NCBI GenBank assembly: GCA_964390945.1
Contig: CAYMIV010000006.1
Location: forward strand, 1 to 51,171
Direction: 5' to 3'
Length of the DNA: 51,171 nucleotides
Source: Damh-18 sp964390945
GTDB taxonomy: Bacteria; Patescibacteriota; Minisyncoccia; Phycocordibacterales; UBA918
A program made the position numbers and the translations under genes. Below are positions 20,701 to 24,211 of this stretch, piece by piece; position 1 is the first letter of the stretch; each line of letters begins with the position of its first letter. The notes beneath the pieces were generated by a model. The model was not told the DNA's origin and searched no databases. It was given only the letters and a program-made list of their open reading frames with translations.

Positions 20701-22005
20701 ACCGACCTCAAGCCACACAGAGTCGATATAGAGTGCATGGAGATATTCTTTTTCTCCGGCAAAAGAAATTGTGATTGTGAGTTTTGAGAGCAACGATGGA
20801 TCGGTTATTGAGGGGAGCGGTATGAGGTAGTATCCTCCATTTTGCGCGTTTGAAATTTCCTTATCGAGGAAGATGGTTCCGGCATTTCCGGAGAACTCAC
20901 CAAATGAGTAGTCAATTGAAACAGAGGCTGGTTCAAGAGATTTCTCGGTGTCGTACTGACCTGCGAGAGAGAGGCGCAACTGAAGATTGTTTATGAACTG
21001 TCCTGAATTGAGGCTTGGCACGCCGAAATCGTGGAGTGTGAGACTCATGTCGCCCTTAGATTTTTGCTTACCCTGACCAGATTGCTCTGTTGTCTGTTCC
21101 GCTTCTTCTACCGAAACTGTTTCTGAGTCAAAATCTTCTTCACTCTGCAGCACTGTTTCATCATCATTGAGTATGGAATTTGAGTCGACGGCATCAAGTG
21201 CGGGTTCTTCCTCTTGTGTGGTTGGTGTCGGCTCATCTTCTGAAATATCACCCGTTTCAGGAATGGCGACCGGCTCTGTACCAGTATTTTCTTCTGCGAC
21301 GGGTTCAGAAAGTACTGCTTGGGCAAATGAAAAACGTCCTGTTACTTTTTTAAGAAAGGCAACCAACGCTGAATCAGTGGATATGTGTGGGTCAGAAACA
21401 GATGTTTGTGATGTGTCAGCGCTGTTACTCTGGTCAGGAACATTCGGCTCAGAATTTTGCGAATTTAGTTCCGGCAATAATTCGGGTTCATTTGTTTGTT
21501 CGTCTGCTGTGTTAACTTGTTTCTCTTCCGGCAAAAAATTATCGATTGTGGGATTTTCAGAGTCAAAAGTGCTTGTGTTATTTTCAGTCGATTCATCGTC
21601 GTTGTTTGATTCGGGAACTGCATCTTGTTTGTCAGTTACGTTATCAAAAGACGACTCGGTTGAAATGGTGGGTTCGGACACTTCTGTGTCGAGGTACGAT
21701 GAATTCAGTCGGGTGAAATTTTGAAAGATGGCTGTTTCATTGAGGTCTTGGTTGACAATCGCATCAATGTTTTGCCAAACTCTTGATTCAGCAAATGATG
21801 GAAATACCTGTATGGATTCTGTGGTTGGCAAGAAGTCATTTTCACTTTCCGCAATTGCATTTTGAAATACAGTAAGAATCGCAATTACGGTACAGAGTGC
21901 AAAAAAGTACTGTTTGAGTACACTAAAACGCCGCAAGTTTAATTCTAGCGCTCTAAATATGGTTTTTTTGAATACTCTCCTTGTTTTTTGAGTGATTAAA
22001 CTCAT
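1981..22005 (-). CDS. Giant secreted modular surface protein (6,674 residues)
   Basis: One uninterrupted 20-kb reading frame. The N-terminus has a long basic stretch (1-31), a hydrophobic core (33-46) and an AIA site (50-52), as in an extended signal peptide. Then come an acidic Thr/Glu/Pro-rich region (54-310), beta-sandwich domains (about 315-786), a second Pro/Glu-rich linker, three phage-tail-collar-like modules (about 979-1304), a mosaic of FN3-like and other beta modules (about 1306-3433), three long beta-helix-like repeats (about 3436-5906), a DUF2341 plus lectin-like region (about 5928-6246) and a Cys-containing C-terminal beta region (about 6406-6674). No C-terminal TM, sortase or autotransporter barrel is evident, so how it is held is unknown. 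Giant Thr/Ser-rich proteins of this kind occur in CPR bacteria and are thought to mediate host attachment; adhesion is inferred here. Serine, threonine and asparagine dominate and lysine is rare. The start ATG is preceded by a leader with strong inverted repeats. Confidence 0.9.
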   Translation of the reverse strand: MSLITQKTRRVFKKTIFRALELNLRRFSVLKQYFFALCTVIAILTVFQNAIAESENDFLPTTESIQVFPSFAESRVWQNIDAIVNQDLNETAIFQNFTRLNSSYLDTEVSEPTISTESSFDNVTDKQDAVPESNNDDESTENNTSTFDSENPTIDNFLPEEKQVNTADEQTNEPELLPELNSQNSEPNVPDQSNSADTSQTSVSDPHISTDSALVAFLKKVTGRFSFAQAVLSEPVAEENTGTEPVAIPETGDISEDEPTPTTQEEEPALDAVDSNSILNDDETVLQSEEDFDSETVSVEEAEQTTEQSGQGKQKSKGDMSLTLHDFGVPSLNSGQFINNLQLRLSLAGQYDTEKSLEPASVSIDYSFGEFSGNAGTIFLDKEISNAQNGGYYLIPLPSITDPSLLSKLTITISFAGEKEYLHALYIDSVWLEVGTVTFDKNLLIERFSVDEMLKHLEGPHSMELLSDQLDFEREELPRFNLRYVSQRNFFVRTFRNLIGSNLASINEIVFKNNDGDPIGISPEFIITPDGLLSILVNETDKERLKPGQYTVEVVINEGGYETTDTFEFQWGLLSINSNQTEYSQNDIVEISMGALTPNGNTLCSANLNLYISDPEGFISNPPVVASGQCFGNNVTSVPDFSAQFVAHATGTYEMYLERVDDFGSVLSHTVDTFKVVDNQQVAIERNGPTRIYPPSMYPMELSVHALRSAFAGELIERVPSNFRVFNTDAEIRAMADYTELVWNLDIPAGQSETVSYEFDAPDLSPYLYELGPAQLSGSLEPEASLQFSLENEDANEPETTDTPTEPESGVDSDVGQEEESAGTPLPETPVVSEPESEPEAMMPSPVAEDALPPQTTGETTPPAESEPVVEEEVDTQQGIPPAPEQPLSESLPISFFRSVMGMYPFAQAESIEPILVNGTDETSTALSIIEEDESDEILTVNIDVPISANEDIFQGNANSDNSNVVFIEHREWQIASDATGNMILFWDDGASVPSGWTCLSCGSGAFYQNFIQGNSTYNSTGGAATHTHTASATSTVVSALTTIAAGGSGTTAVTAHTHTMSTLAISSTSTLPRYRQLRVIEYTDAAGEPAVIPAGAIGVFDVASSSLPTGWTRYAAQDGYHIRGENTPGVTSGANTHTHAVTGTTTNAAGGTTGAGGGATGASAAHFHTLSTTTDSVNKEPPYIEVLLGKITADGLPPNNLIAMWTDTVPSGWTDVSSAATSTFNARFLKASTTYGATGGASTHTHANIMNASTSVPSATVTDAGGASGASNVHTHRVNVTGFSSPNHLPPYLTVIFGKRANFNPFYTQNSYRWYVNIDAQLPTDVWPAGGTNIAQGEGITATSSPVKDSEVVRLRINTLVQNATSTTGERFILQYGVRTSTCDAIGSWGNVGAATSSVIWRGYNNATPADHGTLSSTLLTGSTVLETYEENGYATATPNQITVNGYGEWDFVLQNNGAQPGTNYCFRMVKDDSSAFFAYTDYPELITDQVPNTPLQANPFDNAKSTTTRPTFSFYATDTESDRLEYELTIDDSFDFSSPATTTYSFNYPNDAGWASSTFSSGSTTSYTLQSSDALTNGTTYWWRVRTRDPLGSNVWSATSTVWSVTVDTSLSESAWYQTLGLQFEDGTRTNVATTTSTVVLSTTTPNIPTVVSGWSVATVSPGSTLTLTKPSNVEVGDLLLILVGNDNNTANAQWNNTTLKPAGFTLINEAGENVISDAHSAAFYRIADGTETATTSVPAQASADFWGYYIRVTGASTTNPINVTGTDYLGASAASHAVTSITTTQANTLAFYILSADGADTYPFSVSGTGWSESAEVFAGAGGTESAGTWGTRSMASAGATGAATVAFTVNDSASGFQFAINPGNAQGTIMSPEIDFDWVSGQSDWGDVVWNTTEPSGTDIKLRVYYTSTTSCDTIVPDTVLSGNSGGFDASQSGFWLSSISTTTYNRICLKTTLDRGTGTTSPALNDWSVGWVVPNQVPNTPSLALNPAFEYEKSTTTTPTLGGFAATDYESNSLEYQIIVDDDYNLSSPLLTRQSSSYPSDAGWVSATFSAGATTTYTIQPADALSAGSTYWWAVRARDPLGTNTWSATSSVRSITIGSSGSLPEWYQTTNAQFTLDGLANATATSNGVQIETLGSAATNITTQSAWTQQYASGTYPNGTVNPTYSIAAGTNRALVVAIASTRSTAGTQSVGVYYGGVALTQATGDGTNATNVNHTYLFYLNDAGISSATTSVLNVQISGGTSYYTYVYASVFAGVDQTSVYTDARNYFSGATANATVGPFASGLTIGAGDQAVEIVNLSRSAVGNAARTVTTWANATWPNPSTVAAVLTPATNWGVGLHINNRNATTAGTEASGHTANSANTVDSMSGMSLKVAGSGSSGSATSTVIDHDFVSNQDTWGEVAWDVTEPSGSDTTLKVYYATSSTSTCSTPVPNGTLAGNSTGFDVSASPLDISGLSTSTYNRICLVMNFSQGSSLTSPTLNDWAVRWSRTPQFIQQDYKWYQNIDAYTPTDAWLNGGTAVNENEAIDVDGAVLPQDELRLRMSLTASSTNATAGSSSFKLQFAEGATCGTDLTWYDVGDTASTTALWRGYNNPTIADATTLPSTLLTDSDVMETYEERNNSYPNPNAINVGQNAEWDWTLYHNAATPGTEYCFRLVNQDGTELREYNNYPELITNSSPDAPTLTTPFDNEKLASTSPWFEYITNDPEGDEIDFQIQIDDDPAFGSAVIDTESETNLDDFINIENTSDKSPFNNYSRMRYIIPSALANGTTYWWRMRSKDIDGSGSYGLWSDAYSFTIATTTTISTWFQTTEAQFDTDTLEGTDATAANLVSFASGSTTGTTTSTAIDFSDGTTGNAWGSFSFTETGAANDILYHLEYYADGEWGLIPDSALPGNTAGYDTSPVDIIDLDSSTYDIIRIRANWEAGSPTLLDWTVTWGERVSVATHIDPFDNEKFSTTTPTFTFYSTDPQNQELEYEISWSTDNTFATGSTTRNSSSSAAGFTNLTTGGDTQSPYISGDTIAYKVQSGDALSASTTYWWRVRAKDPDFGNSFSFWSDPWSFTTATTGESIAVSTWHQTLGTQFEEGTLTGVIAASGSVEIGGGITLESGWTSNTIQPGNSLTLTKPTGVESGDLLLILVGNDNNTATAQWNNTTLKPSGFTLINTAGNATPDAHVAAFYRVADGTENTTINVPAQSNFYYWGYYIRLTGVDTTNPIDVTGADFTANNITTPSNSIPSITTTADQALAFYVLSADGGDTYPFSVTGSGWVEQGEIQAGTLANNAAGTWGTQEMGVAGATGNATVTMAVADGVSAFMFSLKPAALTSGVIKSPSIDFDDGSGPAWGQLLWRDIELGGSEILYQLEYLNGSGAWELIPNSALSGNSTGFTTAPINLENLNTSTYNELRIVGNLDCNGATCPILNEWTLEWSRGFSVSGTALEYDGVSSTTAGTVAVAVNGTLQLGKTGTIQPDGTWTIDDVTFFSGNTVTVFVSGAADADEAVAITEYDGTPDISGMRLQKRHITIGSDDRATVVNADIGLYDNTNDEDLFHNIDGGNDLTLCVDSGCGDAGIVIQRHNTYALETGADVITHDYQNNGTFTSGNNTIRVSGSWDDNATSTLTGSTIIFTASTTTETIDESGATTTGFNTVTFGESSGTATWNLSSSLDVNGDLNVTYGTLSRNTQLLTVAGNLTTSAGGYWNGIGTTTFDGINPSTWTDANTTKQNIGRVVVDGTSKTLLLGSNATMTSMMIGANDIFDLSVTGFSATVYGDWVNLNTFYARTGTVYFAATSTNKSITAGGDAFYHVNFNGAGGSWSFTEADLTISGNLTIATGTVTMPTGTTTVSGSWSSVGGTFAHNNATVLFNASSAKTITASGTPFTNAFYNLTFTGSGSWSFNDTHATTSNNVTITQGTLTMPGSTLSVGGNFINSGGSFAHNSGTVKFIGSGIYTIDTNASFSTLLFAGSGSWSFVDANVTALGSLTVQNGTTTLPSGTLTLGGSLINSALLAHNGGTVLFNSSDTGETIQLGSSSLYNMTFNSGTGGWTIASHATTTNNTTITSVSSFTLAPDQTLAVFGTFTNSVGGASTTWATTSVLSLEAGNYSLNTKTNTGDAYGTIRVKANTDIKMWNSTSTAYVVDGTGSLYSQDHNATDGSLYIFGGYERSSGTEYWNYGTDFDGTALSATTSRQARIYFADGASALFGTSTLSITGTSTASTTITNQGSGTYSVSVLNGTTTASYYDFANLTSVGLLLSGTTHITTLSNGRFIPSVSSGSGLTVSSTTIDANPALQIHRVTFSTTTNIAAYNVSQIDGTPTSYWWFRESAGNIGGEYFDNDTGDPGSIRWDDSSLVITVSGTVYESDEITPMGSPTCDGATPNIKIVVEGGGTHTGFCDSVDGTFSILGVVVVGDPVMTVYLDTNGGAQGTVVTKTPTANITDFDIYENRVVTRHEDVEPMTILDMAVFDNDNDTDIRYRAATGTLTVLSNTELHIASSTTFDPDGDITIEGNASSTAFDGSLHIDNDALFTGSGTSTYSVAGSFMMDEGAQYTPASTTVIMTATTTGKTVTTATGQEISFNNLQFTGINGGWNINSDIESLGSIIVSTGTVTGTGDITVVNGSISGNGTLSMGMGTTTLYRTNTLGGDTPWTFANLVLGNGSVTGTTTFGSVATTTILGKLTISTGHYLSAGGSIINLTGSGNVFVESGTFLEATSTVRYGGTGGSNVLSTTYYNLETNGTGGTQTYTATGLGIIVSNNLTVGGTATSTLTLDTNDPALDVNGNVYIASRGTLVGSGSGTFTVAGNWDNDGTFTGSGGTVTLDGSGAQSIAAGASSFSSLRASSTGSITVTENATSTGTMTLYATGGFTVQSGLSFAVGGTFANNVSGAATTWTGSTLYLYGNGNYQVNASTTNDSYETLRIGGTTQIRMWNSSATTYDVSGTASLYSQDHTNIPGDLYIFGAYVKTSGTDYWSYATDFDGGVLGSPRIANVRIGNGSSVLYTGGGLSIVGSPSATTTIANQGVGTYAMRIGGNASTTMSYYSFVDMNVDGITFSGTPNVVSLSNGAFTVGVASGTAMSVGGTVITQNPAKTFTNNNFSTTTGVSGFNVTATGTAASSWRFTNHSGSIDGEAHDIDPDEDPGYVVWDDSSANITISGTVYSGEGSGTSGACDGLTENIHIRVAGLTSYTGTCDAGDGTYSIPGILYSPGDSFIVYIDGESEKAATVSEDPVSSVSGFDLYENRVIVRHESTDPLSIADMSLWDSSDDADIPFTANDGAPDTLTLPADRKLIVWTGKEFEPNGNVTISGGGGGSAYDGTLELFNSATFDATGSEAHTIGGSLIMGSSATLDDETSTFTFTTSGAARTIDTNENNLYNVTLNGSGSWTVTNTNLQIANDFTITQGSITLPTGTTTVGGSISNTGGSLIHNGGSIEFTSGAAETIRLGGSSVGTTTFSGSGSWTYLDTNATTTGDFIIRSGAVTAASGTLTIGNNFKNSATFTHNSGTLRLISSNANATITANGSDLYSVTIAGSAHYRFTDTNVALLGSLRILQGSTTLATGTMSIAGSFQNLTSFSHASGTILFNSSDVGETINSGNSPFNAVTVAAPSGGYTITGSATSTGNFALSSVSSFTLQSGLSLNVEGVFTNLVGGANTTWTGSTLRISSNAPYTINTSTQGGDVYNILQISDNSDLRMWNSSATTTIEDSGSSLYSMDHGGVNGELNIYGNYERTTGSDYWSYTTDFDGTNIAGSPRIVTVRVANAATTTFSGGALNIIGTAAATTTVTNQGSGTYHLNVTGGTLDAQYYAFRNMDAYGLVLDGETVISSLSHGDYELAVNGGALMTVGSTTINYNATHIITGARFATTTAITGTNVEVVGTTASAWTFTGHTGNLDGEAFDNDGGTDCGSIRWEDSTCLLTEQSAYRWRNNDGGEGVPDSEWYDQNWVKRKRVTVTNSDATTYTNAVVELTVSWDSDMQADFDDLRFTASDGITPLNHFRETYTGSTQAVVWVQIPSLAANADTEIYMYYGYGTVSDGSATTTFIAMDTFEDGNISEYAGPTSEFSVVGSSAYERTYRLEASDQANSKTEFGGIYNNSATVSQGQTLRFMQYINTATGSSDETCTLFATQGLTANYAVCLELFGVDRMSIARNVLFRDQSGTSTVLASTTVTYTTGWYEVEVDWGTNNSIYASLYKDDTLIATTSASDSTYTTGGVGFALWGYHGGWDAYSSRPLLATEPTTTFGGEQVPGGATWLSSLNTAATGVDVGSIIRPRFLIENTGLTVSDAYRLAFAVKGNSPSCESVNTSLYGSVPPQSLCDTEALCMATSTEFANEDPTTDLLGGDGTFTAGQIIQDPSNTTQSLSLDGNEFTEVEYAVLVTTNATSSSYCLKVTDAGSNIDSYARVAELRLTYAPTISTLNLNDGANIILLPGTTTRIYATGTVSDLNGYDDIVSATTTFYQNGLVGGVGYSCTPDNNNCYRMSVSASSCSFVGCSGNSCDVICYADMYYHTNSTNAGIYAGDAWTAFIDVEDAAGYTATATSPSIDVETLRSVSADELVDYGSLEVDSDTGSNNASTTFTNIGNVAVDLAIEGTDLSDGVTSIIPVDEQRFATSTFTYSACVYCTQLSTTSINYELDLAKPASTTPSIVDELFWGIAIPYGVSSSEHRGDITFYPIDD
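3270..4225 (-). other. Giant protein: DUF2341 plus concanavalin-like lectin region (residues ~5928-6246)
   Basis: The segment starts WYDQNWVKRKRVTVTNSDAT and continues through 'LRFTASDGITPLNHF', 'VWVQIPSL', 'IYMYYG', which matches the DUF2341 pattern found in surface proteins of archaea and CPR bacteria. It is followed by a LamG/concanavalin-like beta jelly roll ('TFEDGNIS', 'GWYEVEVDWG', 'GGVGFALWGYHG'). Together these suggest glycan binding. Residue-level binding sites cannot be assigned. Confidence 0.65.
4290..11700 (-). repeat. Giant protein: three ~2.3-2.7-kb beta-helix-like super-repeats
   Basis: Three long units begin near 11700, 8960 and 6560. Each opens with a carboxypeptidase-regulatory-like beta-sandwich (SGTVY or SGTAL), then a segment with YENRV..RHE and IADM/ILDM. 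Next comes a long run of 25-35-residue beta-helix-type coils rich in 'G.W...[NT]...TITQGT.T.P.GTL.[IV]GG', a conserved Y-S-[MQ]-D-H / DYWSY.TDFDG block and an LSNG turn. Parallel beta-helix repeats of this type form long fibres in adhesins. The repeats dominate the protein length and probably project the N-terminal modules from the cell, or the reverse. Confidence 0.65.
11710..18090 (-). repeat. Giant protein: shuffled cassette region, module order A-F-Q-D-C / F-Q-D'-C / A-F-Q-C / F-Q-D-C
   Basis: Five module types recur. A (about 180 residues; starts Y[RK]WY.NIDA, contains WRGYNN, ends YPELIT): 17535-18085 and 13955-14500. F (FN3-like; starts NPFDN[AE]K, contains TTYWWR.R..DP): 17170-17530, 15700-16060, 13590-13950, 12790-13160. 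Q (short linker W[YFH]QT...QF) follows every F. D (about 205 residues; GDLLLILVGNDNN, YPFSV.G.GW): 16405-17025 and 12025-12650, with a divergent D' at 14860-15540. C (about 105 residues; WG.....E..G.....Y, STYN..R): 16080-16400, 14515-14850, 13190-13570, 11710-12010. The copies have diverged, so the duplications are old. The fixed order inside each cassette suggests block duplication with loss of single modules. Confidence 0.7.
18095..19070 (-). repeat. Giant protein: three phage-tail-collar-like modules (residues ~979-1304)
   Basis: Three modules of about 100 residues start near 19065, 18725 and 18405. Each has 'W/F-D-x(4-5)-P-S/T-GWT', then a Gly/Thr-rich stretch with THTHT or AHTHT, and ends with a PPY/PRY-x-x-L/I-x-V-I/L segment. 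In T4-like short tail fibres and collar proteins, HxH pairs of this kind bind metal at the trimer axis. By analogy the region may trimerise and form a receptor-binding tip, which is inference. The alanine- and threonine-rich loops between the HTHT pairs differ between the three copies. Confidence 0.65.
19650..21060 (-). other. Giant protein: N-terminal beta-sandwich region (residues ~315-786)
   Basis: Between two acidic, proline-rich linkers lies about 470 residues of globular, beta-rich sequence with few repeats. It contains a stretch with LKPGQYTVEVVINEGGYETT, typical of Ig-like extension modules, and one cysteine pair in the segment around residue 600. The flanking linkers each carry a hydrophobic patch ending FAQA (about residues 215-235 and 893-916). 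It probably forms a stalk or anchoring section. The family is not recognised. Confidence 0.5.
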
Positions 22006-22099
22006 CTACTCAACAAACAGCCAGACCACTGGGTTAGAGTGGTGGCCAATTCTAATTATAGCGCACCGTTTGTTGATATGGTGCGCTATAACTGTGGAA
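22006..22099 (-). promoter_or_regulatory. Leader/promoter of the giant gene with two inverted repeats
   Basis: A perfect 12-bp inverted repeat, TTATAGCGCACC at 22056-22067 and its complement at 22080-22091, has a 12-nt loop. The minus-strand arm nearest the gene contains TATAAT (22055-22060), a consensus -10. A second, 6-bp inverted repeat (ACCACT at 22025-22030, AGTGGT at 22038-22043) lies nearer the gene. The loop of the large hairpin (22068-22076, GTTTGTTGA on plus) is the exact complement of 22010-22018 (TCAACAAAC), which ends 4 nt before the ATG. The large repeat is therefore either an operator overlapping the promoter or, if transcription starts further upstream, an RNA hairpin whose loop can cover the ribosome-entry region. 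Confidence 0.55.
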
Positions 22100-22157
22100 A
22101 ATACGGTGCTATGTGAGAATATTTTTCGAGTTATTTGTGATTCGCTTCCGCATGACT

Positions 22158-22198
22158 TGCTGCTACTCTGTAATCAGAGTCTTAGAATGCTGGCAGCA
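22158..22198 (-). terminator. Hairpin downstream of the cohesin gene (weak terminator candidate)
   Basis: TGCTGC (22158-22163) pairs with GCAGCA (22193-22198). Inside lies ACTCTG-taat-CAGAGT (22165-22180). It sits just past the stop of the cohesin gene on the minus strand. There is no T-tract, so intrinsic termination is uncertain. Confidence 0.3.
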
Positions 22199-22212
22199 CA
22201 ATGCAAACGTCA

Positions 22213-23733
22213 TCACTTAAGAATCTTACTTACATCACTGATTTCCTTTTCAATTAATGTTTCTGAGACTTCGAGCGCCTGATTGAGCCCCTCCACCGCT
22301 TCACGTTCTTTCTTTGAAAGGCGTTGCTTTTTGGTAATCAAATTGATTTGGTCATAAATTTCATCGCGGAGAGCGGAGAATATTTTTTCCATTTGGTCTT
22401 GGATTTCTTTGGTTTCTTTCCGAAGTTTATGCTCCTTTTGTTCGTGCTGTTTGCGAGCATAGTATGTGTACCCGAATTGAGCAAGTATGATGAGGAGAAG
22501 GAAGATGATGACGAGGTTCTTTCCCTTGAAGAGATCCCAGAATGAGGCCGTCGACATCTCCTCAACGGGCGGGTGCCACCCTGCGGTTATAAGGACCGGT
22601 ACGGAAGATTCTGTTTTATTGCCCGCAAAGTCATATGCGGTTACGCGAACAGTATAGGTGCCATCTTCAAGATTTTTAAGAAGATATCCGATGCCCGCTT
22701 CGCCGGGTGTGACTTCAAACGGTTCCCCATCGGCAATCTTCATTTCGTACCGCGCGATTCCGGATGTTCCATCGTGTGCATCAAAGGTGAGAAGCGGGAA
22801 TGAATCGGGAGTGTTTCCAGCTCGAACGTTGATGCTAAACGGTTCCGGTGCTTCCGTATCAATCTTTATTTTTCGGTGAAGGATACCTCCCCACCCCACT
22901 TGATTCTTGAATTGAATCGTAAGGTATTGCTCGCCTTCAAAGAGAACACCTTCGTTTGTTGCAAAATCTTCAATGGGCGGATCATAGACGGTTGTCGGTT
23001 CCGCATCGGCTGAAGTCGCTATGTCGAGTTTTACTTCAGTGACATCAAAGGGAAGCGTCCAGGTAAAGATGCCTGTTTTTGTTGCATACCACACTTCAGG
23101 ATCAAGGAATGTCGTCGAGCCCGCCTCCGGCGCACGGGGAGGGTCTCCGAAAGTTATGGCTGCGTTCGAAGATTCTTCAGTATCTTCGACCGGTTCTTCT
23201 TCGGCGGGAGGGGGGGGTGTGACGGGTGTTGTTGCGGCGCTTATTGTGTAAGAAGCATTCGTGCTTGAAGTATACACATCGGTACCGAGTCCGTCAGCTG
23301 CAAGAACGGATGCGGAGGATACCGAAACATTTGCACTTCCCTCCGCAAGCGTTCGAAATGTCACCACCAAAAGAGTAGACCTGCTGGTAAACGGAGATGG
23401 ACTTCCCCCGCCAAAATCTATGGTGCCTGCGGTATTCGAGAACGTCGGTTCTGTGGTCCAGAGAGAAAAAACCGAACCCGTCTTTGAAACGCTCACAACC
23501 GACAATTTTGTATTATCGAATGTGAGTTTTGCCTCAACCGCATTGACGCTCTTCGATTGGGGGTCAACTTGTACTGTTGCGGTGAACGACTGACCATTCG
23601 TATATGTTCCCGTTGATGGTGAAAACGAAAGCCCTGCCGCATCTGCGGTCAGTACGCTCACAAAAAACACCCCAAAAACAATGAGTGCTGAGTAAACTAT
23701 TTTGAAAATTTGTGAATGTGCTGAAAGAACCAT
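22213..23733 (-). CDS. Membrane-anchored cohesin-domain protein with cytoplasmic coiled coil
   Basis: This 506-residue protein has a signal peptide (11-30). A cohesin-like domain follows (about 34-165), with a typical opening (LSFSPSTGTYTNGQSFTATV), 'VNAVEAKLTFDNTKL' and 'LLVVTFRTLAEGSANV'. Next come a Pro/Glu linker (about 170-200), two Ig-like regions (about 205-390; 'SGIARYEMKIADGEPF', 'YTVRVTAYDFAGN'), one TM helix (about 407-427) and a charged coiled-coil tail (428-506). In cellulosomes cohesins bind dockerins in a calcium-dependent way. A dockerin protein is encoded two genes upstream (24539-26407), so a partnership is plausible but inferred. The tail places the C-terminus in the cytoplasm. 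It starts 16 nt after the hsp20 stop and is probably co-transcribed with it. Confidence 0.8.
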   Translation of the reverse strand: MVLSAHSQIFKIVYSALIVFGVFFVSVLTADAAGLSFSPSTGTYTNGQSFTATVQVDPQSKSVNAVEAKLTFDNTKLSVVSVSKTGSVFSLWTTEPTFSNTAGTIDFGGGSPSPFTSRSTLLVVTFRTLAEGSANVSVSSASVLAADGLGTDVYTSSTNASYTISAATTPVTPPPPAEEEPVEDTEESSNAAITFGDPPRAPEAGSTTFLDPEVWYATKTGIFTWTLPFDVTEVKLDIATSADAEPTTVYDPPIEDFATNEGVLFEGEQYLTIQFKNQVGWGGILHRKIKIDTEAPEPFSINVRAGNTPDSFPLLTFDAHDGTSGIARYEMKIADGEPFEVTPGEAGIGYLLKNLEDGTYTVRVTAYDFAGNKTESSVPVLITAGWHPPVEEMSTASFWDLFKGKNLVIIFLLLIILAQFGYTYYARKQHEQKEHKLRKETKEIQDQMEKIFSALRDEIYDQINLITKKQRLSKKEREAVEGLNQALEVSETLIEKEISDVSKILK

Positions 23734-23749
23734 AATCCCCGCTACCGCA

Positions 23750-24211
23750 TCAACGTTCCTTGCTGCGTGCTCTGCTTATCTTCAGTCTCACCTTTTCCTT
23801 TTCCTCCGGTTTAAGGAGTGGGAGCACGAGTACAAGAACGCCATTTTTAATTTTCGCTTCCGCCTTTGCAATATCAACACTTTCCGGAAGAATTATGCGT
23901 CTATAGAAATCTCCCCACACGCATTCTTCTGTAAAATAAGCCCCTTCCGGTTTACGCTTGGGGAACGCGAGGTGCTCTGGGCGAAGCCGCTTTCCTTCAA
24001 TGAGGACAACATCAGCATCCCCCTCTATGGAAACGTGTATATCCGAAAGCTCCGCTCCTGCCGCTTGAGCGTACACGACTATGAGATCGGTGGTTTGGAA
24101 CACGTCGACATCGAGCTGCACTATTTTGTCGAGCGCAGTTTCTTCTTCGCTCGACTGTAGCCGCTGCTCGGTACGAATACCCCTACCTTTCAGTCTCTGC
24201 AAAAAGGACAT
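23750..24211 (-). CDS. Small heat-shock protein, Hsp20/alpha-crystallin family
   Basis: This 153-residue protein has an alpha-crystallin domain at about 40-140. Its C-terminal part shows the family signature IKNGVLVLVLPLLKP, and the centre has GAELSDIHVSIEGD and a hydrophobic beta strand pair. Hsp20 proteins hold unfolding proteins in oligomers without ATP. The final residues lack an obvious I-x-I/V motif. A TACAAT -10 box is 8 nt upstream of the ATG. It heads a two-gene unit with the cohesin protein, an odd pairing of a cytoplasmic chaperone with a surface protein. Confidence 0.9.
   Translation of the reverse strand: MSFLQRLKGRGIRTEQRLQSSEEETALDKIVQLDVDVFQTTDLIVVYAQAAGAELSDIHVSIEGDADVVLIEGKRLRPEHLAFPKRKPEGAYFTEECVWGDFYRRIILPESVDIAKAEAKIKNGVLVLVLPLLKPEEKEKVRLKISRARSKER

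Noticed and set aside
1981..22005. Pathogenicity-type RTX toxin or type V autotransporter
   Set aside because: No RTX nonapeptides and no beta-barrel at the C-terminus; the beta-helix-like repeats alone are not enough for that call.
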